Below are positions 42,664-51,634 of a stretch of 64,000 nt of DNA, in pieces. The position numbers and the translations under genes were made by a program. Numbering within the stretch: position 1 is the first letter of the stretch; each line of letters begins with the position of its first letter. This DNA comes from Phycicoccus sp. M110.8 (GTDB lineage: Bacteria; Actinomycetota; Actinomycetes; Actinomycetales; Dermatophilaceae), in assembly GCF_032464895.1 (NCBI RefSeq), contig NZ_JAWDIC010000001.1, forward strand, positions 682,001 through 746,000, read 5' to 3'. The notes under the pieces are model-generated. The model saw only the letters and a list, made by a program, of their open reading frames with translations. It had not been told where the DNA came from and did no database searches.

Positions 42664-43871
42664 TCGGTGACCACTCCCGTGAGGTAGTCGGCGGCGTGCT
42701 GGGCGCGCTCGCGCAGGTCGGCGAGGTCGGTGCCGCTGACGTTGACGTGGCCGATCTTGCGGCCGGGCCGGACGGACTTGCCGTAGAGGTGCACCTTGAG
42801 CCCGGGGTCGCGGGCCATGACGTGCCGGTATGCCGGGTAGAGCTCGGGGTAGTCGCCGCCGAGCACGTTGGCCATCACGGTCCACGGCGCCCGCGGGGCG
42901 GGCGAGCCGAGCGGCAGGTCGAGCACCGCGCGCAGGTGCTGCTCGAACTGACCGGTGACCGCGCCGTCCATCGACCAGTGGCCGGAGTTGTGCGGGCGCA
43001 TGGCCAGCTCGTTGACGACGTACTCGGGCGCGCCGGTCTCGGGGTCGCGCACCTCGAACATCTCCACGGCGAAGACGCCGGTGACGCCGAGGTCCTCGGC
43101 GATGCGCAGCGCGGCCTCGGTCGCGACCGCCGCGAGGTGCGGGTCGAGGTCGGGCGCCGGGGCGAGCACCTCGGTGCAGATGCCGTCGGTCTGGACCGTC
43201 TCGACGACCGGCCACGCAGCGGCCTGGTCCGACGGGCTGCGGGCGACGAGGACGGCCAGCTCGCGCACGAAGTCGACCTTCTCCTCCAGCAGCAGCCCGT
43301 CGCGCAGCGGCCCGCTCCCCTGCGCCGCGTCGCTGTCGGCCCGCTCCAGCCAGTCGGCCAGCTCCTCGACGGAGCCGACGACCCGCACGCCCTTGCCGTC
43401 GTACCCGCCCCGAGGCGTCTTGGCGACGATGGGCCAGCCCACCTGCTCGGCGAACGTCTCGACGTCGGCGGCGGTCCGGGCCTGCGCCCACGCCGGGCAG
43501 GCGACGTCGATCTCGGTGAGGCGGTGGCGCATCGCCAGCTTGTCCTGGGCGAAGACCAGGGCGGCGGGGCTGGGGTGCAGGGGGACGCCGCGCTCCTCCA
43601 GCGCCGCGAGGACCTCCGGCGGCACGTGCTCGTGGTCGAAGGTGACGACGTCGCACTCGGCGGCGAACGCGAGCACCGCGTCGACATCGGTGTGCGACCC
43701 CACGGGGGCCGACGGGATCACCTGCGCGGCCGCCGCGTCGGGGGCCTCGGCGAGGACCGACAGGGAGACGGCGAGCTCGGCTGCCGGGCCGGCGCACATG
43801 CGGGCCAGCTGGCCGCCACCGATGACACCGACCACGGGGAAGCCGCCGGGGGCACGCTGCGGGGAGGTCAC
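42660..43871 (-). CDS. purK: N5-carboxyaminoimidazole ribonucleotide synthase (PurK)
   Basis: Encodes 403 aa, ATP-grasp family. It makes N5-CAIR from AIR, ATP and bicarbonate. [13 protein letters not shown] opens the first domain, [11 protein letters not shown] lies near residue 75, [14 protein letters not shown] near 145 and [25 protein letters not shown] is cut here to the core [13 protein letters not shown] near 275. GTG 43871 is fixed by a TATCCT box 6 nt upstream; longer readings upstream enter the divergent promoter region of the GtrA gene. It forms the purKE operon. Confidence 0.96.
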   Translation of the reverse strand: MTSPQRAPGGFPVVGVIGGGQLARMCAGPAAELAVSLSVLAEAPDAAAAQVIPSAPVGSHTDVDAVLAFAAECDVVTFDHEHVPPEVLAALEERGVPLHPSPAALVFAQDKLAMRHRLTEIDVACPAWAQARTAADVETFAEQVGWPIVAKTPRGGYDGKGVRVVGSVEELADWLERADSDAAQGSGPLRDGLLLEEKVDFVRELAVLVARSPSDQAAAWPVVETVQTDGICTEVLAPAPDLDPHLAAVATEAALRIAEDLGVTGVFAVEMFEVRDPETGAPEYVVNELAMRPHNSGHWSMDGAVTGQFEQHLRAVLDLPLGSPAPRAPWTVMANVLGGDYPELYPAYRHVMARDPGLKVHLYGKSVRPGRKIGHVNVSGTDLADLRERAQHAADYLTGVVTE

Positions 43872-43877
43872 GCCGCG

Positions 43878-43883
43878 AGGATA
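43878..43883 (-). promoter_or_regulatory. -10 box for purKE
   Basis: TATCCT on the minus strand, 6 nt before GTG 43871. Confidence 0.6.
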
Positions 43884-43972
43884 GCGACGGGCGGGGTCCA
43901 CCGTTCGTCCGGCTCCCGCTGGCGTTCGTCCGGCACCCGGTCGCCGTGGCATCCGGGCACAGGCTGCCCCGG

Positions 43973-43978
43973 TACGCT
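43973..43978 (+). promoter_or_regulatory. -10 box for the GtrA-family gene
   Basis: TACGCT, 6 nt before GTG 43985. It is divergent from the purKE box 90 bp away. Confidence 0.6.
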
Positions 43979-43984
43979 CCCCCG

Positions 43985-44464
43985 GTGGCACCCACCTCCG
44001 TCCTCGACCGCGCCCGTGGCGCCGTCGGGGTGCTCTACCGCGAGATGATCAAGTTCGGCGTCGTCGGTGCGGTCTCGTTCGTCGTCGACGTCGGCCTCAT
44101 GAACGTGCTGCGGCACACGGTGATGGAGGACAAGCCCACGGGCGCCAAGGTCGTCTCGGCCTCGGTCGCCACCGCCATCGCCTGGATCGGCAACCGCGCC
44201 TGGACCTTCCGGCACCGGCGCAACCGCCCGGCGCACCACGAGGCGGGCCTGTTCTTCCTGACCAACGGCATCGCGCTGCTCATCGGCGCCGGCTGCATCG
44301 CCCTCTCGCACTACGGGCTCGGCCTGAAGTCGCTGGCCGCCGACAACGTCGCGAACGTCGTGGGCATCGCCCTCGGCACCCTCTTCCGGTTCTGGGCGTA
44401 CCGCCAGTTCGTCTTCCGCCGCGAGCCCCTGGTCGACACCTCCCCCATCTCCGACCGCCACTGA
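43985..44464 (+). CDS. GtrA family membrane protein
   Basis: Encodes 159 aa with four membrane helices. [21 protein letters not shown] near residue 20 (core [16 protein letters not shown]), [18 protein letters not shown] near 60 and [15 protein letters not shown] near the end are the GtrA signatures. The family is linked to flipping of polyprenyl-phosphate sugars or to cell-wall arabinogalactan synthesis. A polyprenyl-phosphate sugar synthase is present at 31.9 kb, which could supply a substrate. In many actinobacteria GtrA stands next to purK as it does here, so linkage need not mean function. Confidence 0.9.
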   Translation: MAPTSVLDRARGAVGVLYREMIKFGVVGAVSFVVDVGLMNVLRHTVMEDKPTGAKVVSASVATAIAWIGNRAWTFRHRRNRPAHHEAGLFFLTNGIALLIGAGCIALSHYGLGLKSLAADNVANVVGIALGTLFRFWAYRQFVFRREPLVDTSPISDRH

Positions 44465-44535
44465 CCCTCGACGGCCGAATTCGTCCGGCCGACCGTCTGG
44501 CCCACCCGCCGGTCACTCCGCCAAACCTCCCCCCG

Positions 44536-44606
44536 GCACAACGGCGGTTGCTGACGCGAAACGGCAGTTCTGGGATGCCGTTTCATGCCAGCAACTGCCG
44601 TATTGC
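44536..44606. repeat. Nested inverted-repeat element, copy 1
   Basis: Outer arms 44536-44553 and 44589-44606 pair at 15 of 18 positions and carry the core ACGGCGGTTGCTG. An inner perfect 9-bp stem (GAAACGGCA/TGCCGTTTC, 44558-44566 and 44576-44584) sits inside. The same design and core recur at 63860-63932. It lies between convergent GtrA and histidine kinase genes. The rest of the 207-bp gap (44465-44671) holds two GTATGCC copies at 44628 and 44645 and nothing else I can identify. Confidence 0.75.
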
Positions 44607-44671
44607 GGGGACGACCGCCCAGGCGGGGTATGCCATGGGCGGGGGTATGCCGGGCTGCCGGCGGGCGCCGC

Positions 44672-45700
44672 TCAGGCGGCGTCGGACTCGCTGAGGAAGA
44701 GGGCGAAGATCGCGGGCTGGGCCTGGATCAGCTCGAGCCGGCCGCCGTTGGACTCCGCGAGGTCACGGGCCAGCGCGAGGCCGAGGCCGGTGCCCGTCGT
44801 GGTGACCGACCGCTCGAAGATGTGCGGCGCGATCGTCGAGGGCACGCCCTCGCCCTGGTCGCTGACCTCGACCACGACCGACGGACCGCTGCGCCGGGCG
44901 TGGACGTCCACCGTCCCGCGGCCGTGGGCCAGCGCGTTCTCGAGGAGCGTCGACAGGACCTGGGACAGGTCCACCGGCTTGGCCTGGACCACCAGGCCCC
45001 GCTCGCCGTGCACGTGCACGCTGCGGCGCGCCTGCTCGAAGGCCGGCTGCCACTCCCGCTGCAGGGCGGCGATGACCGAGTCGAGCGAGACGGTCGCCTT
45101 GGGCTCGTCGCCGCCGCGGCGGGTGCGCGCCATGAGGTCGTCCACGACGCGGGTCAGGCGCTCGACCTGCGCGATGGCGATCGTGGCCTCCTCCTGGACG
45201 ACGTCGAGGTCGTCGGTCACCGAGATCTCCTCGAGCCGCATGAGCAGCGCGGTGAGCGGCGTGCGCAGCTGGTGCGAGGCGTCCGCGGCGAAGTCGCGCT
45301 CGGACGCCAGCGACTTGGTCAGCCGCTGCGCGCTGCGGGACAGCACCTCGGAGACCTGGTCGAGCTCGGCGATCCCGGAGTGCAGCGGCTGGATGCGCGA
45401 CTCACCCGCGCCGAGCCGCTCGGCCCGGTCGGCGAGGGCCCGCATGGGCTGCGACATCTGGTGCGCCTGCCGGATGGCCACGAAGACACCGGCCGCCAGG
45501 GCCAGCACCGCCAGGGCGACCACGACCGCGACGAGCCGCATCGACGTCTGGCCCGGCGTGCCCTCGGCCAGCCAGCGCCCGACGACGCCGCGCCCGTCCC
45601 CGACGCTCGCGTTCCAGATCGCGAAGCCGACCGGGGCCATCGTGATGACGATGGCGAGGCCGACCGCGAGCACCGTCGAACGGATCAGCTGCTGACGCAT
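44672..45700 (-). CDS. Two-component sensor histidine kinase
   Basis: Encodes 342 aa. Two membrane helices (about 7-30 and 55-76) enclose a short extracellular loop of about 25 residues, so it probably senses a membrane signal rather than a large ligand. HAMP covers about 77-130. The H box DFAADASHQLRTPLTAL has His143. The N box LLENALAHGRG and G boxes DQGEGVP and TGTGLGLALARDLAES complete the kinase domain. The response-regulator gene ends 9 bp upstream on the same strand, so the pair is an operon. The regulated genes are unknown. Confidence 0.93.
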   Translation of the reverse strand: MRQQLIRSTVLAVGLAIVITMAPVGFAIWNASVGDGRGVVGRWLAEGTPGQTSMRLVAVVVALAVLALAAGVFVAIRQAHQMSQPMRALADRAERLGAGESRIQPLHSGIAELDQVSEVLSRSAQRLTKSLASERDFAADASHQLRTPLTALLMRLEEISVTDDLDVVQEEATIAIAQVERLTRVVDDLMARTRRGGDEPKATVSLDSVIAALQREWQPAFEQARRSVHVHGERGLVVQAKPVDLSQVLSTLLENALAHGRGTVDVHARRSGPSVVVEVSDQGEGVPSTIAPHIFERSVTTTGTGLGLALARDLAESNGGRLELIQAQPAIFALFLSESDAA

Positions 45701-45709
45701 GGCACGGGC

Positions 45710-46384
45710 TCAGACGTCGTCGCGCTCGAACCTGAAGCCGACACCGCGGACGGTGGCGATGTAGCGCGGCTGCGCGGCGTCGTCACCGAGCTTGCGGCGC
45801 AGGACGGAGATGTGCATGTCGAGGGTCTTGGTCGACCCGAACCACGCGGTCTCCCAGATCTCGCGCATGAGCTGCTCGCGGGAGACGACCTTGCCCTGCT
45901 CGCGCACGAGCACCCGCAGCAGGTCGAACTCCTTGGCCGTGAGCTGCAGCTCCTCGTCCTTGAACCAGGCGCGCCGGCCCTCGGGGTCGATCCGGACCAG
46001 CTCGTGTGCGGCCGGGGCGTCGGAGGGGTTGCGGCGCATCAGGGCCCGCACGCGCGCCAGCAGCTCGGCCAGCCGGAACGGCTTGGTCACGTAGTCGTCG
46101 GCGCCGGCGTCGAGGCCGACCACGGTGTCCACCTCGTCGGCCCGGGCCGTGAGGATGAGCACGGGGACGGTGCGGCCCTCGGCGCGGATCCGGCGGCAGA
46201 CCTCGAGGCCGTCGACGTACGGGAGGCCCAGGTCGAGCACGACCAGGTCGGGGTTCTCCGCGGAGGCCTCGAGCGCTGCCCGTCCGTCGGCGCGCACGTC
46301 GACGTCGTAGCCCTCCCGGCGCAGCGCGCGGGCCAGCGGCTCGGAGATGGCGGGGTCGTCCTCAGCGAGGAGCACTCGGGTCAT
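45710..46384 (-). CDS. OmpR/PhoB-type response regulator
   Basis: Encodes 224 aa. The receiver domain (1-120) has the acidic pair AEDD, the phospho-acceptor Asp51 in VVLDLGLP, the switch Thr in LTARAD and the Lys in DYVTKPFR. The C-terminal winged helix (about 128-222) has LTAKEFDLLRVLVREQGKVVSREQL, of which the core is TAKEFDLLRVL, and VRGVGFRFE. ATG 46384 is set by a TACGAT box 7 nt upstream and by the start of the first beta strand. It partners the adjacent histidine kinase. Confidence 0.95.
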   Translation of the reverse strand: MTRVLLAEDDPAISEPLARALRREGYDVDVRADGRAALEASAENPDLVVLDLGLPYVDGLEVCRRIRAEGRTVPVLILTARADEVDTVVGLDAGADDYVTKPFRLAELLARVRALMRRNPSDAPAAHELVRIDPEGRRAWFKDEELQLTAKEFDLLRVLVREQGKVVSREQLMREIWETAWFGSTKTLDMHISVLRRKLGDDAAQPRYIATVRGVGFRFERDDV

Positions 46385-46391
46385 GGGGGGA

Positions 46392-46397
46392 ATCGTA
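46392..46397 (-). promoter_or_regulatory. -10 box for the response-regulator operon
   Basis: TACGAT on the minus strand, 7 nt before ATG 46384. Confidence 0.6.
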
Positions 46398-46414
46398 GGC
46401 AAAGCGACGCGTCT

Positions 46415-47206
46415 TCAGCGACCGGGCCACTGTGGTCGGCGTTTCTCGTTGAACGCGGCCACTCCCTCGGCCCGGTCCGCGGAGAAGGCCGTGGCGGCCC
46501 ACATCTCGTCCTCGATCCGCAGCCCGGCATCCAGGTCGGTGTCGAATCCGCGCCGCATCGCGGACTTGGCGTTGCGGATGCCGACCGGGGAGTTGCCGGC
46601 GACGACGGTCGCCAGCTCCAGGGCACGCTCCCGCGCGGTCCCTGCCGGCACGACCTCGTCGACGGCCCCGAGCTCGTGGGCCTCCTGCGCCGTGAACCGC
46701 TGGGCGGTGAAGACCATCCGCGCCGCGCGGCTCCAGCCGACCCGCCGGGTGAGGAGCTGGGTGCCCCCGCCGCCGGGGATGACCCCGACCGACACCTCGG
46801 GCAGCCCGACGACCGCTCCCTCCCCGCACACCACCAGGTCGCAGGACAGCGCGATCTCGAAGCCGCCCCCGAGCGCGTACCCGTCCACCGCCGCCACCAC
46901 CGGGACGGGCAGGTCGAGGACGCCCCGGTATGCCGCCTGCGCCAGCGGGCGCTGGGCGCGCAGCTGCTCGTCGGTGAAGGAGTTGCGCTCCTTGAGGTCG
47001 GCGCCCACGCAGAACGCCTTGGGGTGCGTGGAGCTGACGACGACGGCCCGCACGGTCGCGTCGCCCGCGACCTCCCGGGTCGCGCGGCCCAGCGCGTGCG
47101 CCATCTCGGTGGAGACGGCGTTCATCGCCTCGGGCCGGTCGAGCACGAGCTCGGCGACGTGCCCGCCCTCCCCGTGCCGCTCGATCCGGACCAGGTCGGT
47201 CGTCAT
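46415..47206 (-). CDS. Enoyl-CoA hydratase/isomerase family protein
   Basis: Encodes 263 aa. The crotonase fold is complete: [14 protein letters not shown] near residue 25, the oxyanion-hole segment [13 protein letters not shown] near 62, [19 protein letters not shown] near 100 and [19 protein letters not shown] near 130, with the catalytic-type Glu positions kept (E in LPEVS). The substrate is not known; hydration of enoyl-CoA in beta-oxidation is the default guess. The ATG overlaps the stop of the upstream class III cyclase gene as ATGA, an unusual pairing. The response-regulator gene downstream has its own promoter. Confidence 0.92.
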   Translation of the reverse strand: MTTDLVRIERHGEGGHVAELVLDRPEAMNAVSTEMAHALGRATREVAGDATVRAVVVSSTHPKAFCVGADLKERNSFTDEQLRAQRPLAQAAYRGVLDLPVPVVAAVDGYALGGGFEIALSCDLVVCGEGAVVGLPEVSVGVIPGGGGTQLLTRRVGWSRAARMVFTAQRFTAQEAHELGAVDEVVPAGTARERALELATVVAGNSPVGIRNAKSAMRRGFDTDLDAGLRIEDEMWAATAFSADRAEGVAAFNEKRRPQWPGR

Positions 47207-48471
47207 GCGGTCGTTCCTCTCGTCGTCGGGTTCCACGTCGTCGCGGCCAGCCCCGCGCCGTCATCGGCTGCCGGGTCGTCGTCGGCCGCGGCGTCCGCCG
47301 GCGCCGCGCCCGTCCCCGCCGCGACCGGCCCAGCCGCGTCGTCGTGACCGGTCGGCAGCGGGGCGAGGCCCACCGGCGCCCCGACGAGGTCGAGGTCGGC
47401 GAGGACCGCCGACCGGCCCCCGGCCGAGCGGCGCAGGGCGCTCGGGGTGACCTGGCCGATGCCGCGCAGGGTGCGGCGCCGCTGCGGGGTGGTCTGGAAG
47501 CCGGACAGGCTGGCGAGCGCGGTCGCGAGGGCGTCGTCGACGAGGACGCCACCGCCGGGCGCGACGCTCGTGAGCCGGCTGGCCCGGTTGACCGTCGTGC
47601 CGAAGACGTCGCCGAGGCGGGAGAGCACGGGCCCGAACGCCATGCCGACGCGCACGTCGGGCAGCAGCTCGTCCTCACCCATGAGGTCGACGAGGTCGAG
47701 CGCGATGGCGGCCGCGGGCGAGGGCTCGATGTGCACGAACAGCACCTCGTCGCCCACCGTCTTGATGACGCGTCCGCCGTGCGCCGTCACGACGTCGGTG
47801 GCCAGGGCCTCGAACCGCTGCACCATGACGGCGAGCTGCCGCTCGGTCATCCGGCGGACCAGCGAGGTGAAGTTGACGAGGTCGGCGAAGCCCACGACCC
47901 GCACCACGCCCTCGGACGACGACTGCGGGTCGGCGTCGGCGAGCATGCGCGAGATCGCGGCCGTGAGGTGGCGTCGCCACGCGTAGACCAGCAGGGGCTC
48001 GAGCTCGTCGGCCATGTCGGCGAGCTTGAGGGCCGAGGCGCGGGCGGCCGACAGGTCGGGCACCGCGCGGGCATCCGCCTCGTCGAGGGCCGCCTCCGTG
48101 TCGGGGGCGGCCAGCGCCTCGGCCATCAGCTGGGTCTGCCAGACCGCCAGCCGGTCGGCGGTGCGGGCGAAGGCGCGCGTCATGGCCAGCGCGGTCGCCT
48201 CGTCGAGCTCCTGGTCCCGCACCAGGCGCGCGACGGCCTTGAGCGCCATGAGGTCCGCCTCGGTGAACATGGCGTCCTCGTCCTCGACGATCGGGAACCC
48301 GAGGGCGTGCCAGAACTTGCGGGCCGACAGCAGCGAGACCTCGGCGCCACGGCTGACGTCGCGGCGTCCCATCGTCGCCGGTCGGCCCAGCAGGCGGGCC
48401 TCGAGGTCGTCGGGGCTCAGCCCCGCCAGGTCCTCGGGCCGCACGATGCGGTGTCGACCGGCGTCCGTCAC
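47203..48471 (-). CDS. Class III adenylate/guanylate cyclase-domain protein
   Basis: Encodes 422 aa. The N-terminal 190 residues are soluble and helical ([30 protein letters not shown]) and have the MerR-like look of mycobacterial-type cytosolic cyclases. The cyclase domain (about 190-350) has [17 protein letters not shown] (metal Asp), [10 protein letters not shown] (second metal Asp) and [26 protein letters not shown], read in its core as [14 protein letters not shown] (transition-state Arg), so it should be active. The C-terminal 60 residues are Ala/Asp-rich and disordered. Its -10 box overlaps the birA stop codon. Confidence 0.9.
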   Translation of the reverse strand: MTDAGRHRIVRPEDLAGLSPDDLEARLLGRPATMGRRDVSRGAEVSLLSARKFWHALGFPIVEDEDAMFTEADLMALKAVARLVRDQELDEATALAMTRAFARTADRLAVWQTQLMAEALAAPDTEAALDEADARAVPDLSAARASALKLADMADELEPLLVYAWRRHLTAAISRMLADADPQSSSEGVVRVVGFADLVNFTSLVRRMTERQLAVMVQRFEALATDVVTAHGGRVIKTVGDEVLFVHIEPSPAAAIALDLVDLMGEDELLPDVRVGMAFGPVLSRLGDVFGTTVNRASRLTSVAPGGGVLVDDALATALASLSGFQTTPQRRRTLRGIGQVTPSALRRSAGGRSAVLADLDLVGAPVGLAPLPTGHDDAAGPVAAGTGAAPADAAADDDPAADDGAGLAATTWNPTTRGTTA

Positions 48472-48477
48472 GCCGCC

Positions 48478-48483
48478 ACCCTA
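48478..48483 (-). promoter_or_regulatory. -10 box for the cyclase gene, overlapping the birA stop
   Basis: TAGGGT on the minus strand, 6 nt before GTG 48471. The birA stop TAG (48481-48483) forms its first three bases. Confidence 0.55.
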
Positions 48484-49263
48484 GCCAGCGGCGGACCGCA
48501 CGTGGACCACGTCACCCGCCGCCACGGCATACTCCCCCGACGGGCCGCTCACCACGAGCCGTCCGTCGTCGTCCACACCGACCGCGCGCACGCGCCGGAC
48601 GTCGCCCCCGGTGACGTGCAGGTCCACCTCGCGCCCGATGGTGACGCACGCCTTCCGGTATGCCGCGTGGACCTGCGCGCGGCCCTGCGGCCCGGCGGAG
48701 AGCAGGCCGTGCCAGTGGGCCAGCCGCTCGAGCACGGCCACGACGAGGTCCTCGCGCCGCACGTCCCGGGCGCCGGCGAGGCGCAGGGAGGTCGCGGTGT
48801 CGACCGGCAGCTCCTCGCGCGACTGGTCGACGTTGATCCCGAGGCCCACCACGACACCGCCCGGCTGCAGCTCGCAGAGGATGCCGCAGACCTTGCGCTC
48901 GTCGTCCGCGGGGAGCAGGACGTCGTTGGGCCACTTCAGGTCCGCCTGCAGGCCGGTCACCTCGGCGACGGCGTCGCGGACGGCCAAGCCGGTGACCAGC
49001 GGCATCCAGCCGCGACCCGCGTCCGGGGCCGGCAGCAGGACGGACATGGTCACCGAGGTCGAGGCCGGTGTCTCCCAGGTGCGGCCGAGCCGCCCCCGGC
49101 CGGCCTGCTGGTGGTCGGTCACCACGACGTGGAACGGGCGGGCGAGCCGCGCCGCCTCCGCGTTGGTGGAGCCGAGGGTGGGATGCACGTCGACGCCGGT
49201 CCACGGCTTCCCGGACGTGACCAACGCCTCGTGCAATGCCTCACTGTCAAGGGGTCCGCGCAT
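48481..49263 (-). CDS. birA: Biotin--[acetyl-CoA-carboxylase] ligase (BirA)
   Basis: Encodes 260 aa. It attaches biotin to the carrier domain of acyl-CoA carboxylases. [12 protein letters not shown] near residue 30, [18 protein letters not shown] near 48, [21 protein letters not shown] (core KWPNDVLL) near 107 and GLGINVDQS near 143 are standard catalytic motifs. There is no N-terminal winged helix, so it is a group I enzyme that cannot act as the classical biotin repressor. The ATG lies 7 nt after a TAGCCT box that overlaps the divergent box for the carboxylase gene. Confidence 0.94.
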   Translation of the reverse strand: MRGPLDSEALHEALVTSGKPWTGVDVHPTLGSTNAEAARLARPFHVVVTDHQQAGRGRLGRTWETPASTSVTMSVLLPAPDAGRGWMPLVTGLAVRDAVAEVTGLQADLKWPNDVLLPADDERKVCGILCELQPGGVVVGLGINVDQSREELPVDTATSLRLAGARDVRREDLVVAVLERLAHWHGLLSAGPQGRAQVHAAYRKACVTIGREVDLHVTGGDVRRVRAVGVDDDGRLVVSGPSGEYAVAAGDVVHVRSAAG

Positions 49264-49270
49264 GGCTCCA

Positions 49271-49280
49271 AGGCTAGGCT
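49271..49280. promoter_or_regulatory. Overlapping divergent -10 boxes for birA and the carboxylase beta gene
   Basis: The 10 bp AGGCTAGGCT reads as TAGGCT on the plus strand (49275-49280) and TAGCCT on the minus strand (49271-49276). Each lies exactly 7 nt from its own ATG (49288 and 49263). The boxes share two base pairs, so RNA polymerase probably cannot occupy both directions at once. Confidence 0.7.
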
Positions 49281-49287
49281 CGCCGCC

Positions 49288-50931
49288 ATGGCCTCGACCA
49301 CCGATCCCCTCGACAGCTTCACCACGACGGGCGGCACGGACGTCCCGGACGACATCGACATCCACTCCACGGCGGGCAAGCTCAAGGACCTCAAGCGCAG
49401 GGTCGCCGAGGTCGCCCACGCCGGCTCGGAGCGGGCGGTCGAGAAGCAGCACGCGCGCGGCAAGAAGACGGCCCGCGAGCGCCTCGAGATGCTGCTCGAC
49501 GAGGGGTCGTTCGTCGAGATGGACAAGTACGCGCGGCACCGCTCGACGGCGTTCGGGCAGGACCAGAACCGCCCGTACGGCGACGGCGTCGTCACCGGCT
49601 ACGGCACGGTCGACGGGCGCACGGTCGCGGTCTTCGCGCAGGACTTCACGGTGTTCGGCGGCTCCCTCGGCGAGGTCTTCGGCGAGAAGATCTGCAAGGT
49701 CATGGACTTCGCCATGAAGGTCGGCTGCCCCGTCATCGGCCTCAACGACTCCGGCGGCGCCCGCATCCAGGAGGGCGTGGTCAGCCTCGGCCTCTACGGC
49801 GAGATCTTCCGGCGGAACGTGCACGCGTCCGGTGTGATCCCGCAGATCTCGCTCATCATGGGGCCGTGCGCGGGCGGCGCCGTCTACTCCCCCGCGGTCA
49901 CCGACTTCACCGTCATGGTCGACCAGACCTCGCACATGTTCATCACCGGGCCCGAGGTCATCAAGACCGTCACCGGCGAGGACGTGTCGTTCGAGGACCT
50001 CGGCGGAGCGAAGGCGCACAACACCAAGTCCGGTGTCGCGCACTACATGGGCAGCGACGAGCAGGACGCCATCGACTACGTCAAGGCGCTCATCTCCTAC
50101 CTGCCGAGCAACAACCTCGAGGACCCGCCCGCCTTCGAGGAGGAGGCGGATCTCGAGGTCACCGACCACGACCGCGAGCTCGACACCCTCATCCCCGACA
50201 GCGCGAACCAGCCGTACGACATGAAGACGGTCATCGACCACGTGCTCGACGACGGCGAGTTCCTCGAGGTGCACCCGCTGTTCGCGCCGAACATCGTCTG
50301 CGGCTTCGGCCGGGTCGAGGGCCGCTCGGTCGGGGTCGTCGCCAACCAGCCGATGCAGTTCGCCGGCACCCTCGACATCGACGCCTCGGAGAAGGCCGCC
50401 CGGTTCGTGCGGACCTGCGACGCGTTCAACATCCCGGTGCTCACCTTCGTCGACGTGCCGGGCTTCCTGCCGGGCACCGACCAGGAGTGGGACGGCATCA
50501 TCCGCCGCGGTGCCAAGCTCATCTACGCGTATGCCGAGGCCACCGTCCCGCTCGTCACCGTCATCACCCGCAAGGCGTACGGCGGCGCGTACGACGTCAT
50601 GGGGTCCAAGCACCTCGGTGCCGACATCAACCTCGCCTGGCCCACCGCCCAGATCGCCGTCATGGGCGCGCAGGGCGCGGTCAACATCCTCTACCGCCGC
50701 CAGCTCGCGGCGGCGCAGGAGGCCGGCGAGAACGTCGACGACGTCCGCCAGCGGTTCATCACCGAGTACGAGGACACCCTCGCCAACCCCTACGTCGCGG
50801 CCGAGCGCGGGTACGTCGACACGGTGATCACGCCGAGCAACACCCGGATGAACGTGACCAAGGCGCTGCGGGCGCTGCGCACCAAGCGCGAGACCCTGCC
50901 GCCCAAGAAGCACGGGAACATCCCCCTGTGA
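49288..50931 (+). CDS. pccB: Acyl-CoA carboxylase beta subunit (propionyl-CoA/acetyl-CoA type)
   Basis: Encodes 547 aa, the usual length of actinobacterial AccD5/PccB proteins. It moves carboxyl from biotin to acetyl-, propionyl- or longer acyl-CoA. The carboxyltransferase N-domain has [30 protein letters not shown] near 150 and [12 protein letters not shown] near 190; the C-domain has [19 protein letters not shown] (acyl-CoA oxyanion site) near 430 and the typical end KKHGNIPL. The alpha (biotin carboxylase-carrier) gene is not in the window. It is divergent from birA and followed by the epsilon gene. Confidence 0.93.
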   Translation: MASTTDPLDSFTTTGGTDVPDDIDIHSTAGKLKDLKRRVAEVAHAGSERAVEKQHARGKKTARERLEMLLDEGSFVEMDKYARHRSTAFGQDQNRPYGDGVVTGYGTVDGRTVAVFAQDFTVFGGSLGEVFGEKICKVMDFAMKVGCPVIGLNDSGGARIQEGVVSLGLYGEIFRRNVHASGVIPQISLIMGPCAGGAVYSPAVTDFTVMVDQTSHMFITGPEVIKTVTGEDVSFEDLGGAKAHNTKSGVAHYMGSDEQDAIDYVKALISYLPSNNLEDPPAFEEEADLEVTDHDRELDTLIPDSANQPYDMKTVIDHVLDDGEFLEVHPLFAPNIVCGFGRVEGRSVGVVANQPMQFAGTLDIDASEKAARFVRTCDAFNIPVLTFVDVPGFLPGTDQEWDGIIRRGAKLIYAYAEATVPLVTVITRKAYGGAYDVMGSKHLGADINLAWPTAQIAVMGAQGAVNILYRRQLAAAQEAGENVDDVRQRFITEYEDTLANPYVAAERGYVDTVITPSNTRMNVTKALRALRTKRETLPPKKHGNIPL

Positions 50932-50937
50932 GCCGAC

Positions 50938-50995
50938 AGCGAAGCGAGGACCCGAGCGAGGAACGAGCGAGGCCCGGAGCGAGCGCGGAGGCGAA
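50938..50995 (+). repeat. Purine-rich GAGCGAGG-type simple repeat
   Basis: Short degenerate repeats of GCGAGG/GAGCGAGG fill most of the 74-bp gap between the beta and epsilon carboxylase genes. The whole stretch is open in the epsilon reading frame, but its composition is unlike the protein. Confidence 0.6.
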
Positions 50996-51005
50996 CGAAC
51001 AGGCT

Positions 51006-51284
51006 ATGAGCGAGGACCAGAGGACCGGCGACGAGCCGGCGCAGGACGGGGCTGCGGACGTCGACGGGGTGGCTGCCGAGCGGCCCCCGCTGCGGCTGGT
51101 GCGCGGCGACGCCACCGCCGAGGAGGTCGCCGCGCTGCTCGCGGTGCTGTCCGCGGCGGCCGGTGGCGACGACCCCGCGCCGGCGCCGCCACCGGTGTCG
51201 CGGTGGGCCTCGCGGGAGCGCGCCGTCCGCCCGCCGCTGAGCCCCGGTCCGGGTGCCTGGCGCGCCTCGGGCTGGCCCCGGTAG
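51006..51284 (+). CDS. accE: Acyl-CoA carboxylase epsilon subunit
   Basis: Encodes 92 aa. It is recognised by PPLRLVRGDATAEEVAALLAVL (core LRLVRGDATAEEVAALLAVL) and the WASRERAVRPPL...GAWRASGWPR tail, which define the small actinobacterial epsilon subunit. That subunit binds the beta subunit and stimulates acyl-CoA carboxylase complexes. The N-terminal 25 residues are acidic and disordered. ATG 51006 is preceded only by a weak Shine-Dalgarno sequence, so translation may depend on the upstream gene 74 bp away. This gene is short and easily missed. Confidence 0.88.
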   Translation: MSEDQRTGDEPAQDGAADVDGVAAERPPLRLVRGDATAEEVAALLAVLSAAAGGDDPAPAPPPVSRWASRERAVRPPLSPGPGAWRASGWPR

Positions 51285-51388
51285 CCCACGCGGCACCACC
51301 CTGACGCACTAGTACCAACGACCCCGAGGCCGCATGGGCCGTTCGGCCGGTATCCGTCGCCCGGCTAGGTCCTCGCCGGGGCCCGACC

Positions 51389-51394
51389 TACCGT
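51389..51394 (+). promoter_or_regulatory. Possible -10 box for the riboswitch transcript
   Basis: TACCGT, about 40 nt before the folded riboswitch core. The surrounding stretch 51285-51430 has no gene. Confidence 0.35.
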
Positions 51395-51433
51395 GGAAGC
51401 CAGTCCCCGCCAGCCAGGGCGGGGCGGTCCGCC

Positions 51434-51622
51434 CGGTCGCCGAGCCCCGACACCCGTGCGGACGGCAAGCGAAGTCTTGCCGCGAGTGTCGGGGACGGAG
51501 AACCCAGCAGGACGGGAGCGGTACGAGCGCTTCCTCGGGGTGAAGCCGCTGGCGCACAGCCACGGCCGGGCAGTTCGGTAGCCCGAACCCGACAGGTCAC
51601 TCTTCGCAGGCGGTCCGAAGAT
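51434..51622 (+). promoter_or_regulatory. Cyclic di-AMP riboswitch (ydaO/yuaA type)
   Basis: The conserved core appears in order: GCCGAGCCCCG at 51439, a long hairpin (CCCCGACAC...GTGTCGGGG), GGAGAACCC at 51497, TCGGGGTGAAGCC at 51535, GTAGCCCGAACCCGACAGG at 51578 and the closing CGCAGGCGG at 51605. This spacing and the GAACCCGACAG element match the ydaO class, which binds c-di-AMP. In actinobacteria the class usually precedes secreted wall hydrolases, and here an NlpC/P60 gene starts 13 nt later. Ligand binding normally lowers expression. The exact edges are approximate. Confidence 0.87.
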
Positions 51623-51634
51623 TGGCCTCCCCGC

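Noticed and set aside
47344-49287. Long open frame upstream of the carboxylase beta ATG
   Set aside because: It runs antisense through birA and the cyclase, has Arg/Gly/His-rich composition without any domain, and the true ATG has a -10 box at the correct distance.
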